NCBI GenBank assembly: GCA_018221175.1
Contig: JAAOYE010000003.1
Span: 1-13,641, forward strand
Reading direction: 5' to 3'
Source: Candidatus Woesearchaeota archaeon
Lineage (GTDB): Archaea; Nanobdellota; Nanobdellia; Woesearchaeales; BM511
DNA: 13,641 nt
The notes beneath the pieces are model-generated. The model was not told the DNA's origin and did not search any database. It saw nothing but the letters and a program-made list of their open reading frames with translations. The translations under genes and the position numbers were made by a program. Positions 6,192 through 12,531 of the stretch are shown here, piece after piece. Every line of letters starts with the position of its first letter. Within the stretch, counting starts at the first letter, position 1.

Positions 6192-6902
6192 ATGGGTAAA
6201 AGACTAATTCAACAAGCAAGAGGAAAAGGCGGACCAACGTATAGGGCTCCATCCTTTAGGTACAAAGGGGATGTTAGGGTTCCAAACAAAGAATTATCAG
6301 GCATAATCACAGACATAGTAAAATGCCAGGGACACTCAGCACCGCTGCTTGAAGTAAAATATGAAGACAATTCAACAGGACTAATGATTGCTGCAGAAAA
6401 CTCAAGAGTAGGAGACAGAGTCTTTGTTGGAAAAGAAAACGAAACAACAATCCAGAATACGAAGCCGCTGTCGCAAATTCCGGAGGGAACCCCTATTTTT
6501 AACATTGAAAACATGCCAGGAGACGGCGGCAAGTTTGCAAGGGCTGGGGGGACAGCAGCAAAGATTGTCACAAAGACAAAAAATAGGATTATAGTCATGC
6601 TCCCATCAAAAAAACAAAAAGAATTCCACCCGCGATGCAGGGCAACAATAGGAATTGTTGCTGGCGGCGGAAGAACTGACAAACCGCTTTTAAAAGCAGG
6701 AGCAAAACATTTCAAGATGAAGGCTAAAAACAAGCTGTGGCCTCTAACAAGCGGTGCTGCGATGAACGCTGTAGACCACCCGTTTGGAACAGGCAGAAGC
6801 TCACGAAAGTCAAAAGCAAGGCCAGCGCCAAGAAACGCGCCGCCCGGAAGAAAAGTTGGGATGATAGCAGCAAAGCAAACCGGGAGAAAAAAAGGAAGGT
6901 AA
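6192..6902 (+). CDS. rpl2: Large subunit ribosomal protein uL2
   Basis: This 236-residue protein has the RNA-binding N-terminal half and the C-terminal extension reaching toward the peptidyl-transferase centre. The conserved segments are MPGDGGKFARAGGTAAKIV (about 108-126), GAAMNAVDHPFG (188-199) with the invariant His196, and RNAPPGRKVGMIAAKQTGR near the end. His196 corresponds to E. coli L2 His229, important for peptidyl-transferase activity. The Phe two residues on is the normal archaeal form. The start codon abuts the uL23 stop and has no clear Shine-Dalgarno, so translation is probably coupled to uL23. Confidence 0.97.
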   Translation: MGKRLIQQARGKGGPTYRAPSFRYKGDVRVPNKELSGIITDIVKCQGHSAPLLEVKYEDNSTGLMIAAENSRVGDRVFVGKENETTIQNTKPLSQIPEGTPIFNIENMPGDGGKFARAGGTAAKIVTKTKNRIIVMLPSKKQKEFHPRCRATIGIVAGGGRTDKPLLKAGAKHFKMKAKNKLWPLTSGAAMNAVDHPFGTGRSSRKSKARPAPRNAPPGRKVGMIAAKQTGRKKGR

Positions 6903-6908
6903 AGTAAA

Positions 6909-7295
6909 ATGATGAAAAAGAAAGTTTTCACATACCATGGAAAAACGATGGAAGAGCTAAAACATCTTTCAGTAAAAGAATTTGCACAACTTGTTCCTGC
7001 AAGACAAAGAAGAACACTTCTTAGAGGTCTTACAACAGAGCAGGAAGCACTTATGAAAAAAATAGAGCTAAAAAAACAAAATATTGAGACCCATTGCAGA
7101 GATTTTATTATACTTCCTGAAATGGTTGGCATGATGATTAAAGTTCACACAGGAAAAGACTTTGTACCAATAATGATTCAAGAAGAAATGATTGGACACA
7201 GACTTGGAGAATTCGCACATACTAGAAAAATGGTAGGCCACAACGCACCAGGCGTTGGAGCAACAAGATCTAGTGCTGCAGCATCGGTGAGATAA
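6909..7295 (+). CDS. rps19: Small subunit ribosomal protein uS19
   Basis: This 128-residue protein contains the uS19 core PEMVGMMIKVHTGKDFVPI (70-88), EEMIGHRLGEF (92-102) and THTRK-like AHTRKMVGHN (103-112). The first 60 residues form the charged helical N-terminal extension usual in archaea (LVPARQRRTLLRGLT). uS19 sits in the head of the small subunit near the A site and contacts uS13. A GGAAGGT sequence at the end of uL2 (about 6893-6900) can act as the Shine-Dalgarno for the ATG at 6909; the second codon is also ATG. Confidence 0.96.
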   Translation: MMKKKVFTYHGKTMEELKHLSVKEFAQLVPARQRRTLLRGLTTEQEALMKKIELKKQNIETHCRDFIILPEMVGMMIKVHTGKDFVPIMIQEEMIGHRLGEFAHTRKMVGHNAPGVGATRSSAAASVR

Positions 7296-7297
7296 AA

Positions 7298-7912
7298 ATG
7301 AGTTTGAGATACGCTATAAAAAACTTTGACGAAAAGAAGATGGCAAAAGCAAGAATAAACGACGTAGGAGTATCTCTAAAAGTCGCAATAGAAATTTGCA
7401 ACATGATCCGAAACAATACAACAGAAAAAGCAAAACAAATGCTTCACGAAGTAGTAGAACAAAAAAAAGCAGTCCCTTTCAAGAGGTTCAATTTGGATGT
7501 TGGCCACAAAAAAAAGATAGGGCCTGGAAGATATCCTCAAAAAGCATCAAAAACAATGATTTCGCTTCTAAACTTGGTTGAAGCAAACGCTCAAGACAAA
7601 GGACTTGGAACAGATTTAAAAATCATCCATTTAGTTGCAAACAAAGGAACTGGCCAGTGGAGATTTGGAAGACAAAGAAGAAGAAAGATGAAAAGAGCCC
7701 ATATCGAAGTTGCGGTTGAAGAATTAGAAGTAAAAAAAGCAGATAAGAAAAAACCGGAACACAAAGAAGGCAAAAAAGAAGAGACAAAGGCTGAGAAGAA
7801 AACTGAAGTAAAGGAAACCCAAAAAGTTGAAGATAAAAAAGTACAAAGCAGCAAACCCGCAAGTACCGATAAACCAAAAGCAAAAAAGACCGAGGAAAAG
7901 AAGAAAAAATGA
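7298..7912 (+). CDS. rpl22: Large subunit ribosomal protein uL22 with charged C-terminal tail
   Basis: This 204-residue protein has its conserved core in about 1-143: KVAIEICNMIRNN, KKAVPFKRFN, GPGRYPQKASK and VEANAQDKGL. The loop between HLVANKG (111-117) and HIEVAVEE (135-142) lines the exit tunnel; it is about 17 residues here, against about 22 in archaeal sequences as I recall them, so it looks shortened. Residues about 144-204 are a low-complexity Lys/Glu/Thr tail ending KKTEEKKKK, absent from most archaeal uL22. GGTGA (about 7286-7290) in the uS19 end is a good Shine-Dalgarno. The stop overlaps uS3 as ATGA. Confidence 0.94.
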   Translation: MSLRYAIKNFDEKKMAKARINDVGVSLKVAIEICNMIRNNTTEKAKQMLHEVVEQKKAVPFKRFNLDVGHKKKIGPGRYPQKASKTMISLLNLVEANAQDKGLGTDLKIIHLVANKGTGQWRFGRQRRRKMKRAHIEVAVEELEVKKADKKKPEHKEGKKEETKAEKKTEVKETQKVEDKKVQSSKPASTDKPKAKKTEEKKKK

Positions 7913-8634
7913 TCGAAAGACAGATTGTACAGCAAAGAATAAGGGAATTTGAAGTGCAGGAGTACTTGGAAAAAAGCATTGGGAAGATAGGGCATTCACA
8001 TACAAAAATACAAAGAACTCCTCTTGGGGATAAAGTCATAATTTTCGCATCGAGACCCGGCCTAATCATAGGACGACAAGGTCAGAACATCAAAGCACTT
8101 ACAAAGACACTCAAAAACAAGTTCAAGCTTGAAAATCCTCAAATCGAAATAAATGAAGTTGAAAACGTCAACCTTGACGCAAAAATTGTTGCGGAAAACA
8201 TTGCTGGCTCGCTTGAAAGATTTGGTCCTCAAAGATTCAAAGGAATAGGATACAGGGTAATGACTGACATCATGGATGCAAAAGCACTTGGTGTTGAAAT
8301 ATTAATCAGCGGAAAAATTCCTGGGTCGCGTGCAAGAACATGGAGGTTTTACAAAGGATACCTGAAAAAATGCGGGGACATCGCTACCACTGGTGTTGAT
8401 ACATCGTACGCAATTGCACAATTAAAATCTGGAATTGTTGGCATAAGAGTAAAAATCATGCCGCCGACAACAAAACTCCCATATCATATAGAGCTAATCA
8501 AAGAGGAAGAGACAGTAGTGGAAGAAACAAAGGAAAAAGATGAAAAGTTAGAGGAAGTCAAAGTAGAAACAAAAGAAAGAATCGATGACAAGGAAAAGGA
8601 TGCTAAAAAAGCTGAGGCTAAAAAGAAAAAATGA
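7909..8634 (+). CDS. rps3: Small subunit ribosomal protein uS3 with charged C-terminal tail
   Basis: This 241-residue protein begins with the N-terminal helix and a KH domain whose GxxG loop is GRQG (55-58) in ASRPGLIIGRQGQNIKAL. The C-terminal uS3 domain shows AENIAGSLERFGPQRFKGIGYRVM and SGKIPGSRARTW (about 134-145), then the DTSYAIAQLKSGIVGIRVKIMPP strand region. uS3 lines the mRNA entry channel. Residues about 198-241 form a Lys/Glu-rich tail ending EAKKKK, similar in composition to the tails of uL22 and eL32. It overlaps uL22 and uL29 by ATGA junctions. Confidence 0.96.
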   Translation: MIERQIVQQRIREFEVQEYLEKSIGKIGHSHTKIQRTPLGDKVIIFASRPGLIIGRQGQNIKALTKTLKNKFKLENPQIEINEVENVNLDAKIVAENIAGSLERFGPQRFKGIGYRVMTDIMDAKALGVEILISGKIPGSRARTWRFYKGYLKKCGDIATTGVDTSYAIAQLKSGIVGIRVKIMPPTTKLPYHIELIKEEETVVEETKEKDEKLEEVKVETKERIDDKEKDAKKAEAKKKK

Positions 8635-8828
8635 AAATTAAAGAATTACGTTCATTGGGAGAAAAAGAACTAAACTCAAAAATCGAAGAGATAAGAAAAG
8701 AGCTCATGAAGCTAAATGCTCAAATAGCTACAGGGACAACCCCAAAAAGCCCAGGACAAATAAAAAACTACAAGAAAACAATAGCAAAGATTTACACATT
8801 GCTGGAGGAAAAAAGAAGAAATGAGTGA
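8631..8828 (+). CDS. rpl29: Large subunit ribosomal protein uL29
   Basis: This 65-residue, two-helix protein is of normal length. It begins MKIKELRSLGEKELNSKIEE with the family's K-E-L-R start and has the ELMKLNAQIATGTTPKSPGQIKNYKKTIAKI region linking the helices. uL29 sits beside uL23 at the tunnel exit. The start is in an ATGA overlap with uS3, preceded by GAGG about 15 nt upstream. Its last codons overlap the aIF1 start by 8 nt. Confidence 0.94.
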   Translation: MKIKELRSLGEKELNSKIEEIRKELMKLNAQIATGTTPKSPGQIKNYKKTIAKIYTLLEEKRRNE

Positions 8829-9129
8829 AATATGTACAACGTGTGGACTTCCTCAAGAGCTTTGCGTTTGTGAAACAATTGCAAAGGAAAGCCTGAAGAT
8901 AACTGTGGGTACAATCAAAAAAAAGTACGGAAAAATATACACAGTAATTAAAGGCATTGATGATAAGGACATAAACCTAAAAGACTTGACAAAAAAACTA
9001 AAAAACAAATTTGCATGCGGCGGAACTGCAAAAGACGGAACAATCGAACTTCAAGGCGACCACAAGCAAAGAACAAAAGAAACACTTGTCAAAATGGGTT
9101 TTGCCCCAGACACAATAATCGTCAGATAA
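8821..9129 (+). CDS. Translation initiation factor aIF1 (SUI1 family)
   Basis: This 102-residue protein is of standard archaeal aIF1 size. Residues about 24-102 are the SUI1 domain with TVIKGID, KLKNKFACGGTAKDGTIELQGDH (the basic rRNA-binding loop and following strand) and VKMGFAPDTIIV at the end. The N-terminus has cysteines C5, C8, C15 and C17 in CTTCGLPQELCVC, a possible zinc knuckle common in archaeal forms. aIF1 binds the small subunit near the P site and checks start-codon choice. GGAGG about 14 nt upstream and an 8-nt overlap with uL29 support the start. Its place after uL29 is usual for archaea. Confidence 0.96.
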   Translation: MSEICTTCGLPQELCVCETIAKESLKITVGTIKKKYGKIYTVIKGIDDKDINLKDLTKKLKNKFACGGTAKDGTIELQGDHKQRTKETLVKMGFAPDTIIVR

Positions 9130-9150
9130 AAAAAGGAGTCTATAACAACA

Positions 9151-9207
9151 ATGATGCCAAAAAATAATAGCTTTTTTGTTTCAAAAATCACCTTGGTGAT
9201 TTTATGA
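9151..9207 (+). CDS. Tiny leader ORF (18 codons) before the RNase P protein gene
   Basis: ATGATG at 9151 opens a frame of 18 codons (MMPKNNSFFVSKITLVIL) whose TGA overlaps the ATG of the next gene as ATGA (9204-9207), the same junction type used repeatedly in this operon. GGAG at 9135-9138 is a possible Shine-Dalgarno with a long spacer. The last third of the ORF runs through a perfect inverted repeat that would hide the next gene's ribosome site. It may be a translated coupling leader whose peptide sequence is unimportant. It could also be chance in a 74-nt gap. A T6 run at 9172-9177 lies inside it. Confidence 0.35.
   Translation: MMPKNNSFFVSKITLVIL
9184..9203 (+). promoter_or_regulatory. 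Hairpin sequestering the Shine-Dalgarno of the RNase P protein gene
   Basis: AAAATCACC (9184-9192), TT, GGTGATTTT (9195-9203) is a perfect 9-bp inverted repeat ending right before the ATG at 9204. The 3' arm contains GGTGAT, a full match to the archaeal Shine-Dalgarno, and the 5' arm contains its complement ATCACC, the same bases as the 16S rRNA 3' end. In RNA the stem would block ribosome binding unless opened, for instance by a ribosome translating the leader ORF through it. Confidence 0.6.
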
Positions 9208-9452
9208 TACCTAAAAAGCAAACTGACAAGACCTATAAAAAAAACCTTGTCGGAAAAAAAGCTTTGGTAAAAACAAAAGGCCAAACTTTTCAAGGAAAAA
9301 TAATCCTTGAAACAAAAAACACGCTCAAAATCAAAACACAAAACCAAGAAAAAACAATCATCAAAAAAAACGCTACAATAAAAATCAATGACAAAGAAAT
9401 CAACGGAAAAAAAATCACAAAACGAACTGAAGAAAGAATCAAACAAAGATGA
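9204..9452 (+). CDS. rnp1: RNase P protein component 1 (Rpp29/Pop4 family)
   Basis: This 82-residue protein is somewhat shorter than the usual 90-105. The Rpp29 barrel is recognisable: KKNLVGKKALVKTKGQTFQG (about 12-31), ILETKNTLKIKT with the conserved E-T-x-N-T-L, KKNATIKI, and the closing INGKKITKRTEERIKQR, a family hallmark. Rpp29 pairs with Rpp21 on the RNase P RNA specificity domain to help mature tRNA 5' ends. Its position between aIF1 and uS17 is the standard archaeal one. The ATG follows a Shine-Dalgarno (GGTGAT) buried in a hairpin and overlaps the stop of an 18-codon ORF, so its synthesis may be controlled separately from its neighbours. Confidence 0.9.
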   Translation: MIPKKQTDKTYKKNLVGKKALVKTKGQTFQGKIILETKNTLKIKTQNQEKTIIKKNATIKINDKEINGKKITKRTEERIKQR

Positions 9453-9462
9453 GGAAACGAAA

Positions 9463-9810
9463 TTGACCAAAAAAACTATTGGAGTTGAAGTAAAACAGCC
9501 AGAAAACAAGTGCGATGACAAAAACTGCCCGTTTCATTCAAACACAAGCCTAAGAGGCAGAATGTTTAAAGGCAAAATAGTTGGCGGACCATTCCACAGA
9601 ACTGTGACAGTTGAATGGGGCAGAAGAAAATACATTCCAAAATATGAAAGATATGAAAAAAGAAGGACAAGAGTAAAAGCGCACTCAACACCCTGCATCG
9701 AAGTAAAAAAAGGAGACAATGTAGCAATAATGGAAACAAGACCATTATCAAAAACAAAGAAATTTGTAATCATTGAAAAAAACGAAGAAACCCAAAATGA
9801 AAGCCAATAA
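9463..9810 (+). CDS. rps17: Small subunit ribosomal protein uS17
   Basis: From the TTG at 9463 this is a 115-residue protein of normal archaeal size. It starts TKKTIGVEVKQPENKCDDKNCPFH, matching the family's IGxxVKxPExxCDDxxCPFH opening with C17, C22 and H25. The OB-fold core has RYIPKYERYEKR-like KYIPKYERYEKRRTRVKAH (57-73) and ETRPLSKTKKFVII (91-104). uS17 binds 16S rRNA early in assembly. An in-frame ATG at 9388 would add 25 Lys/Glu-rich residues and overlap the RNase P gene by 65 nt. I prefer TTG because GATGAGG just upstream (about 9448-9454) is a suitable Shine-Dalgarno and the length fits. Confidence 0.92.
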   Translation: MTKKTIGVEVKQPENKCDDKNCPFHSNTSLRGRMFKGKIVGGPFHRTVTVEWGRRKYIPKYERYEKRRTRVKAHSTPCIEVKKGDNVAIMETRPLSKTKKFVIIEKNEETQNESQ

Positions 9811-10198
9811 AGCAAGAGTAACAAGAGCCCTCCCAGTAGGAGCATACCTTCAAACATGCGACAATTCAGGAGCAAAAATAGTCAAAATCACAAACGTAAT
9901 AGGGCACAAAACCGTAAAAGGACGGCTTAGTGCCGCGGGGATTGGAGACCTTGTCCAAGTTACTGTAAAAAAAGGAAAGCCTGACATTAGAAAGCAGGTT
10001 GTCTTTGCAGTAATTGTAAGGCAAAAAAAGGAATACAGAAGACCAAATAGTATGAGAATCAAATTTGAAGACAACGCAATTGTAATACTAAAAGATGACA
10101 AAGGTAATCCGAAAGGGACTATTTTCAAAGGGCCAATCGCAAAAGAAGCAACCGAGAGGTGGCCAGGCGTTGCAAAAGTTGCAAGCATAATCGTATGA
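9797..10198 (+). CDS. rpl14: Large subunit ribosomal protein uL14
   Basis: This 133-residue protein matches archaeal uL14 length. It shows RALPVGAYLQTCDNSGAKIVKI with CDNSGAK at 21-27, AAGIGDLVQVTVKKGKPDIRKQV, RQKKEYRRPNSMRIKFEDNAIVIL and the end KGPIAKEATERWPGVAKVASIIV. uL14 is at the subunit interface near the GTPase region. I chose the ATG at 9797; an upstream TTG in frame (9773) would add eight residues of low-complexity Lys-rich sequence. The start overlaps the uS17 end by 14 nt and has no clear Shine-Dalgarno, so translation is probably coupled. Confidence 0.96.
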   Translation: MKANKARVTRALPVGAYLQTCDNSGAKIVKITNVIGHKTVKGRLSAAGIGDLVQVTVKKGKPDIRKQVVFAVIVRQKKEYRRPNSMRIKFEDNAIVILKDDKGNPKGTIFKGPIAKEATERWPGVAKVASIIV

Positions 10199-10205
10199 GG
10201 ACAAA

Positions 10206-10265
10206 ATGAAATCAAGAAATTCAAAGAATTTTATGAAACATGAATTTAGAGGTGAGAATTTATGA
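10206..10265 (+). CDS. Tiny leader ORF (19 codons) before uL24
   Basis: The ATG at 10206 opens a 19-codon frame (MKSRNSKNFMKHEFRGENL) ending in TGA that overlaps the uL24 ATG as ATGA (10262-10265). GAGGA at the uL14 stop (about 10197-10201) is a possible Shine-Dalgarno. It fills nearly the whole 63-nt gap between uL14 and uL24. Together with the similar ORF before the RNase P gene it makes a second coupling leader likely but unproven. The peptide resembles nothing I can name with confidence. Confidence 0.3.
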   Translation: MKSRNSKNFMKHEFRGENL

Positions 10266-10660
10266 AAGCAAAATTCTCTAAAACCTGGAAGGCAAGCAAA
10301 CAGCCAAGAAAACAAAGAAAATACATAGCTAATGCACCAAAACACATTCAAAGCAAGTTTTTGCACTCACACCTGTCAAAAGAGCTAAGAGAAAAGCACA
10401 AAAAACGAAGCGTTCGAGTTAGAACAAAAGACAAAGTCAAAGTTCTAAGAGGAACATTCAAAGGGAAAACTGGTGTTGTTGAATCAGTTGACACAAAAAA
10501 TCAAAAAGTCTACATCACAAAAGTAGAATACACAAAAACCGACGGTTCAAAAGTCAAATATCCAATACACACATCAAACATCATGATAACAGAACTAAAC
10601 TTAGATGACAAAAAAAGAAAGGGAAAACTTACACCAAAAAAAGAAGAAATGAGGAAATAA
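10262..10660 (+). CDS. rpl24: Large subunit ribosomal protein uL24
   Basis: This 132-residue protein has the archaeal/eukaryotic N-terminal extension (KFSKTWKASKQPRKQRKYIANAP, HIQSKFLHSHLSKELREKH) and then a KOW motif in KDKVKVLRGTFKGKTGVVESVD (about 57-77). The C-terminus carries YPIHTSNIMITELNLDDKKRK. uL24 initiates large-subunit assembly and lies near the tunnel exit. AGAGGTGA (10248-10255), six nt before the ATG, is the strongest Shine-Dalgarno in the operon. The start also overlaps the stop of a 19-codon ORF. Confidence 0.96.
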   Translation: MKAKFSKTWKASKQPRKQRKYIANAPKHIQSKFLHSHLSKELREKHKKRSVRVRTKDKVKVLRGTFKGKTGVVESVDTKNQKVYITKVEYTKTDGSKVKYPIHTSNIMITELNLDDKKRKGKLTPKKEEMRK

Positions 10661-10666
10661 AAAAAA

Positions 10667-11356
10667 ATGGTAAAAAACCACCTAAAATCGCTCGCAGCGC
10701 CTAGAACATGGCCAATAAAGCGAAAAAAGAACGTGTTTGTAACAAGACCAAAGCAATCTGGCCACCAGCTAGACTTTTCACTGCCACTCAACATCATATT
10801 CAAAGACATACTAAGATACTGCAAAACAACAAAAGAAGTCCAAAAAGTGCTGCTTGAAAATAACGTGCTTGTCGACGGTAAAAAAGCTGTTGATCCGCAC
10901 ACACCACTTGGATTTTTAGGAACACTCCAAATAGACAAAACAAAAGAAAACTACAGAATGACACTGTCAAAACTTGGCAAGCTAGAAATAAAAAAAATCG
11001 ATAAAAAAGAAGCTGACCTAAAAGTTGTTAAAATAAAAAACAAGAACATACTTGGAAAAAACAACATTCAACTAAACATGTCAGACGGAAGAAACATCCT
11101 AATCAAAAAAAATGATTACAAAACTGGAGACACCTTGCTACTCTCACTTCCAAAACAAGAGGTAAAAGAACACATAAAACTAGAAAAAGGCTCAATAATC
11201 CTGCTATCAAGAGGAAGACGCGCAGGAACAGTTGGAACAATAGAAAACATTGAAGGAAACACCATAAAATTTATAGGCGAAGACAAAAAAATCCATGAAA
11301 CAAAAAAAATGTATGCATTTCCAATAGGTGGGAAAAAAGCAAGCATTACAGTATAA
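10667..11356 (+). CDS. rps4e: Small subunit ribosomal protein eS4
   Basis: This 229-residue protein is an archaeal/eukaryotic-only ribosomal protein. It begins with the typical NHLKSLAAPRTWPIKRK (compare H-L-K-R-x-A-A-P-x-x-W) and has an S4-like RNA-binding region LNIIFKDILRYCKTTKEVQKVLLENNVLVDGK (about 41-72). A central barrel and a KOW-like segment, GRRAGTVGTIENI (about 183-195), follow. The GAGG at the end of uL24 (10651-10654) is a suitable Shine-Dalgarno. The start codon is set by the A-rich spacer and the fit of the N-terminus to the family. Confidence 0.96.
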   Translation: MVKNHLKSLAAPRTWPIKRKKNVFVTRPKQSGHQLDFSLPLNIIFKDILRYCKTTKEVQKVLLENNVLVDGKKAVDPHTPLGFLGTLQIDKTKENYRMTLSKLGKLEIKKIDKKEADLKVVKIKNKNILGKNNIQLNMSDGRNILIKKNDYKTGDTLLLSLPKQEVKEHIKLEKGSIILLSRGRRAGTVGTIENIEGNTIKFIGEDKKIHETKKMYAFPIGGKKASITV

Positions 11357-11363
11357 GAAAAAA

Positions 11364-11894
11364 ATGGCAAAACAAAAAGAAAATCCGATGCGAAAAATAA
11401 GCGTTGAAAAAATAACGCTAAACTTTGGCGCAGGAAAAGATCAAAACCTGCTAAAAAAAGGCGTGAAGCTTTTGAAAATGATTTCGGGAGTTGACCCTGT
11501 AGAGACAAAGACAAATAAAAGGATTGCTCAGTGGGGTCTAAGAATAGGCCTTCACGTAGGAACAAAAATCACATTAAGGGGAAAAGAAGCGCAAGAACTG
11601 CTAAAAAGACTGCTAAAAGCAAAGGATGATGTGCTAAGTGAAAAAATGTTTGGGCCAAACGGAAATTTTTCATTTGGGATTCCTGAATACATTGATATTC
11701 CTGGAACAAAATACGACCCAGACATTGGCATTATGGGTCTTGAAGTCGCAGTTACAATAACAAAGCCGGGGTACAGGGTAAAACAAAGAAAGATAAGGCC
11801 TGCAAAAATAGGCAAAAAACACGCTCTTAACGCACAACAATCAATAGAATTCATGAAAAAAGAATATGGGATAAAGATAGGTGAAGCCTCGTGA
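11364..11894 (+). CDS. rpl5: Large subunit ribosomal protein uL5
   Basis: From the ATG at 11364 this is a 176-residue protein of family length, starting MAKQKENPMRKISVEKITLNFGAG. It has LLKMISGVDPVETKTNKRI, the WGLRIGLHVGTKITLRG strand pair, FSFGIPEYIDIPGTKYDPDIGIMGLEVAVTI and KPGYRVKQRKIRPAKIGKKH. uL5 binds 5S rRNA and contacts the P-site tRNA in the central protuberance. A GTG further upstream in frame (11328) lies inside eS4 and would add 12 residues not seen in the family. The TGA overlaps the uS14 start as GTGA. Confidence 0.95.
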   Translation: MAKQKENPMRKISVEKITLNFGAGKDQNLLKKGVKLLKMISGVDPVETKTNKRIAQWGLRIGLHVGTKITLRGKEAQELLKRLLKAKDDVLSEKMFGPNGNFSFGIPEYIDIPGTKYDPDIGIMGLEVAVTITKPGYRVKQRKIRPAKIGKKHALNAQQSIEFMKKEYGIKIGEAS

Positions 11895-12121
11895 CTACAT
11901 CAGACCACAGAAAAGTACTCAAGCAAATTTCAAAAAAACCAGGAAAAATGCAGAAGTTTCAAAAAAACAATGTTCCAAAACAAAGAAGTTGTGGAATTGC
12001 AAAGAAAAAATGCAGAAGGTGCGGACGAAACAGGGCGCACATAGACAAATACAGCCTTAACCTATGCAGACAATGCTTTAGAGAAATCGCAACAGATCTT
12101 GGCTTTAAAAAATACTACTAA
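11891..12121 (+). CDS. rps14: Small subunit ribosomal protein uS14, zinc-binding form
   Basis: This 76-residue protein carries the zinc site C41/C44 and C59/C62 in CRRCGRNRAHIDKYSLNLCRQCF, followed by the family end REIATDLGFKKYY. Most archaeal uS14 are about 50-57 residues, so the first 20 or so residues here are an extension. They depend on the GTG start at 11891. That start is supported by AGGTGA at about 11878-11883 and the GTGA overlap with uL5, the junction type common in this operon. An in-frame ATG at 11948 would give the conventional length. uS14 sits in the small-subunit head. Confidence 0.93.
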   Translation: MTTSDHRKVLKQISKKPGKMQKFQKNNVPKQRSCGIAKKKCRRCGRNRAHIDKYSLNLCRQCFREIATDLGFKKYY

Positions 12122-12136
12122 AGGTGAAAACAAAAA

Positions 12137-12529
12137 ATGGTTTTAAACGACACACTCGCAAACGTACTTTCACAAATCATGTCATTTGAAAAAATTGGGA
12201 AAAAAGAAGTCATCATAAAATATGACTCAAAAATCATTAGAAAAACTCTTGACGTGCTAAAGGATAAAAAATACATTGGAAGCTATGAGGTAATTAATGA
12301 CTCAAAAGGAAACAAAATCAAGCTGCACCTATTATCAAACATCAACAAATGCGGCGTAATCAAGCCAAGATACTCAGTCAAATTTGATGATTACGAAAAA
12401 TTTGAACAAAGATACCTTCCATCAAAAGATTTTGGACTGATTATAGTCTCAACATCAAAGGGAATAATGACAAATGATGAAGCAAAAGAAAAGGGGGTTG
12501 GAGGAAGACTGCTTGCCTACTGCTACTAA
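12137..12529 (+). CDS. rps8: Small subunit ribosomal protein uS8
   Basis: This 130-residue protein is exactly of archaeal uS8 size. It shows DTLANVLSQIMSFEKIGKKEVIIKYDSKI at the N-terminus and, near the end, STSKGIMTNDEAKEKGVGGRLLAYCY, where STSKGIMTNDEA and GGRLLAY are the family signature. uS8 binds the central domain of 16S rRNA. AGGTGAA (about 12122-12128) ahead of the ATG is a good Shine-Dalgarno. The gap to uS14 is 15 nt. Confidence 0.96.
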   Translation: MVLNDTLANVLSQIMSFEKIGKKEVIIKYDSKIIRKTLDVLKDKKYIGSYEVINDSKGNKIKLHLLSNINKCGVIKPRYSVKFDDYEKFEQRYLPSKDFGLIIVSTSKGIMTNDEAKEKGVGGRLLAYCY

Positions 12530-12531
12530 AA

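Noticed and set aside
6209..7132. A 307-codon open frame on the minus strand opposite uL2/uS19
   Set aside because: It is hydrophobic and Phe/Ser-rich, as expected from reading the complement of Lys-rich ribosomal genes, and it lies opposite certain genes.
9388..9462. uS17 starting at the ATG at 9388
   Set aside because: It overlaps the RNase P gene by 65 nt and adds a Lys/Glu-rich stretch absent from the family; TTG at 9463 has a Shine-Dalgarno and fits the usual length.
9051..9521. A 156-codon minus-strand frame opposite the RNase P gene
   Set aside because: Composition (Phe, Ser, Cys, Val) is that of a shadow of Lys/Glu-rich coding sequence; no promoter or family match.
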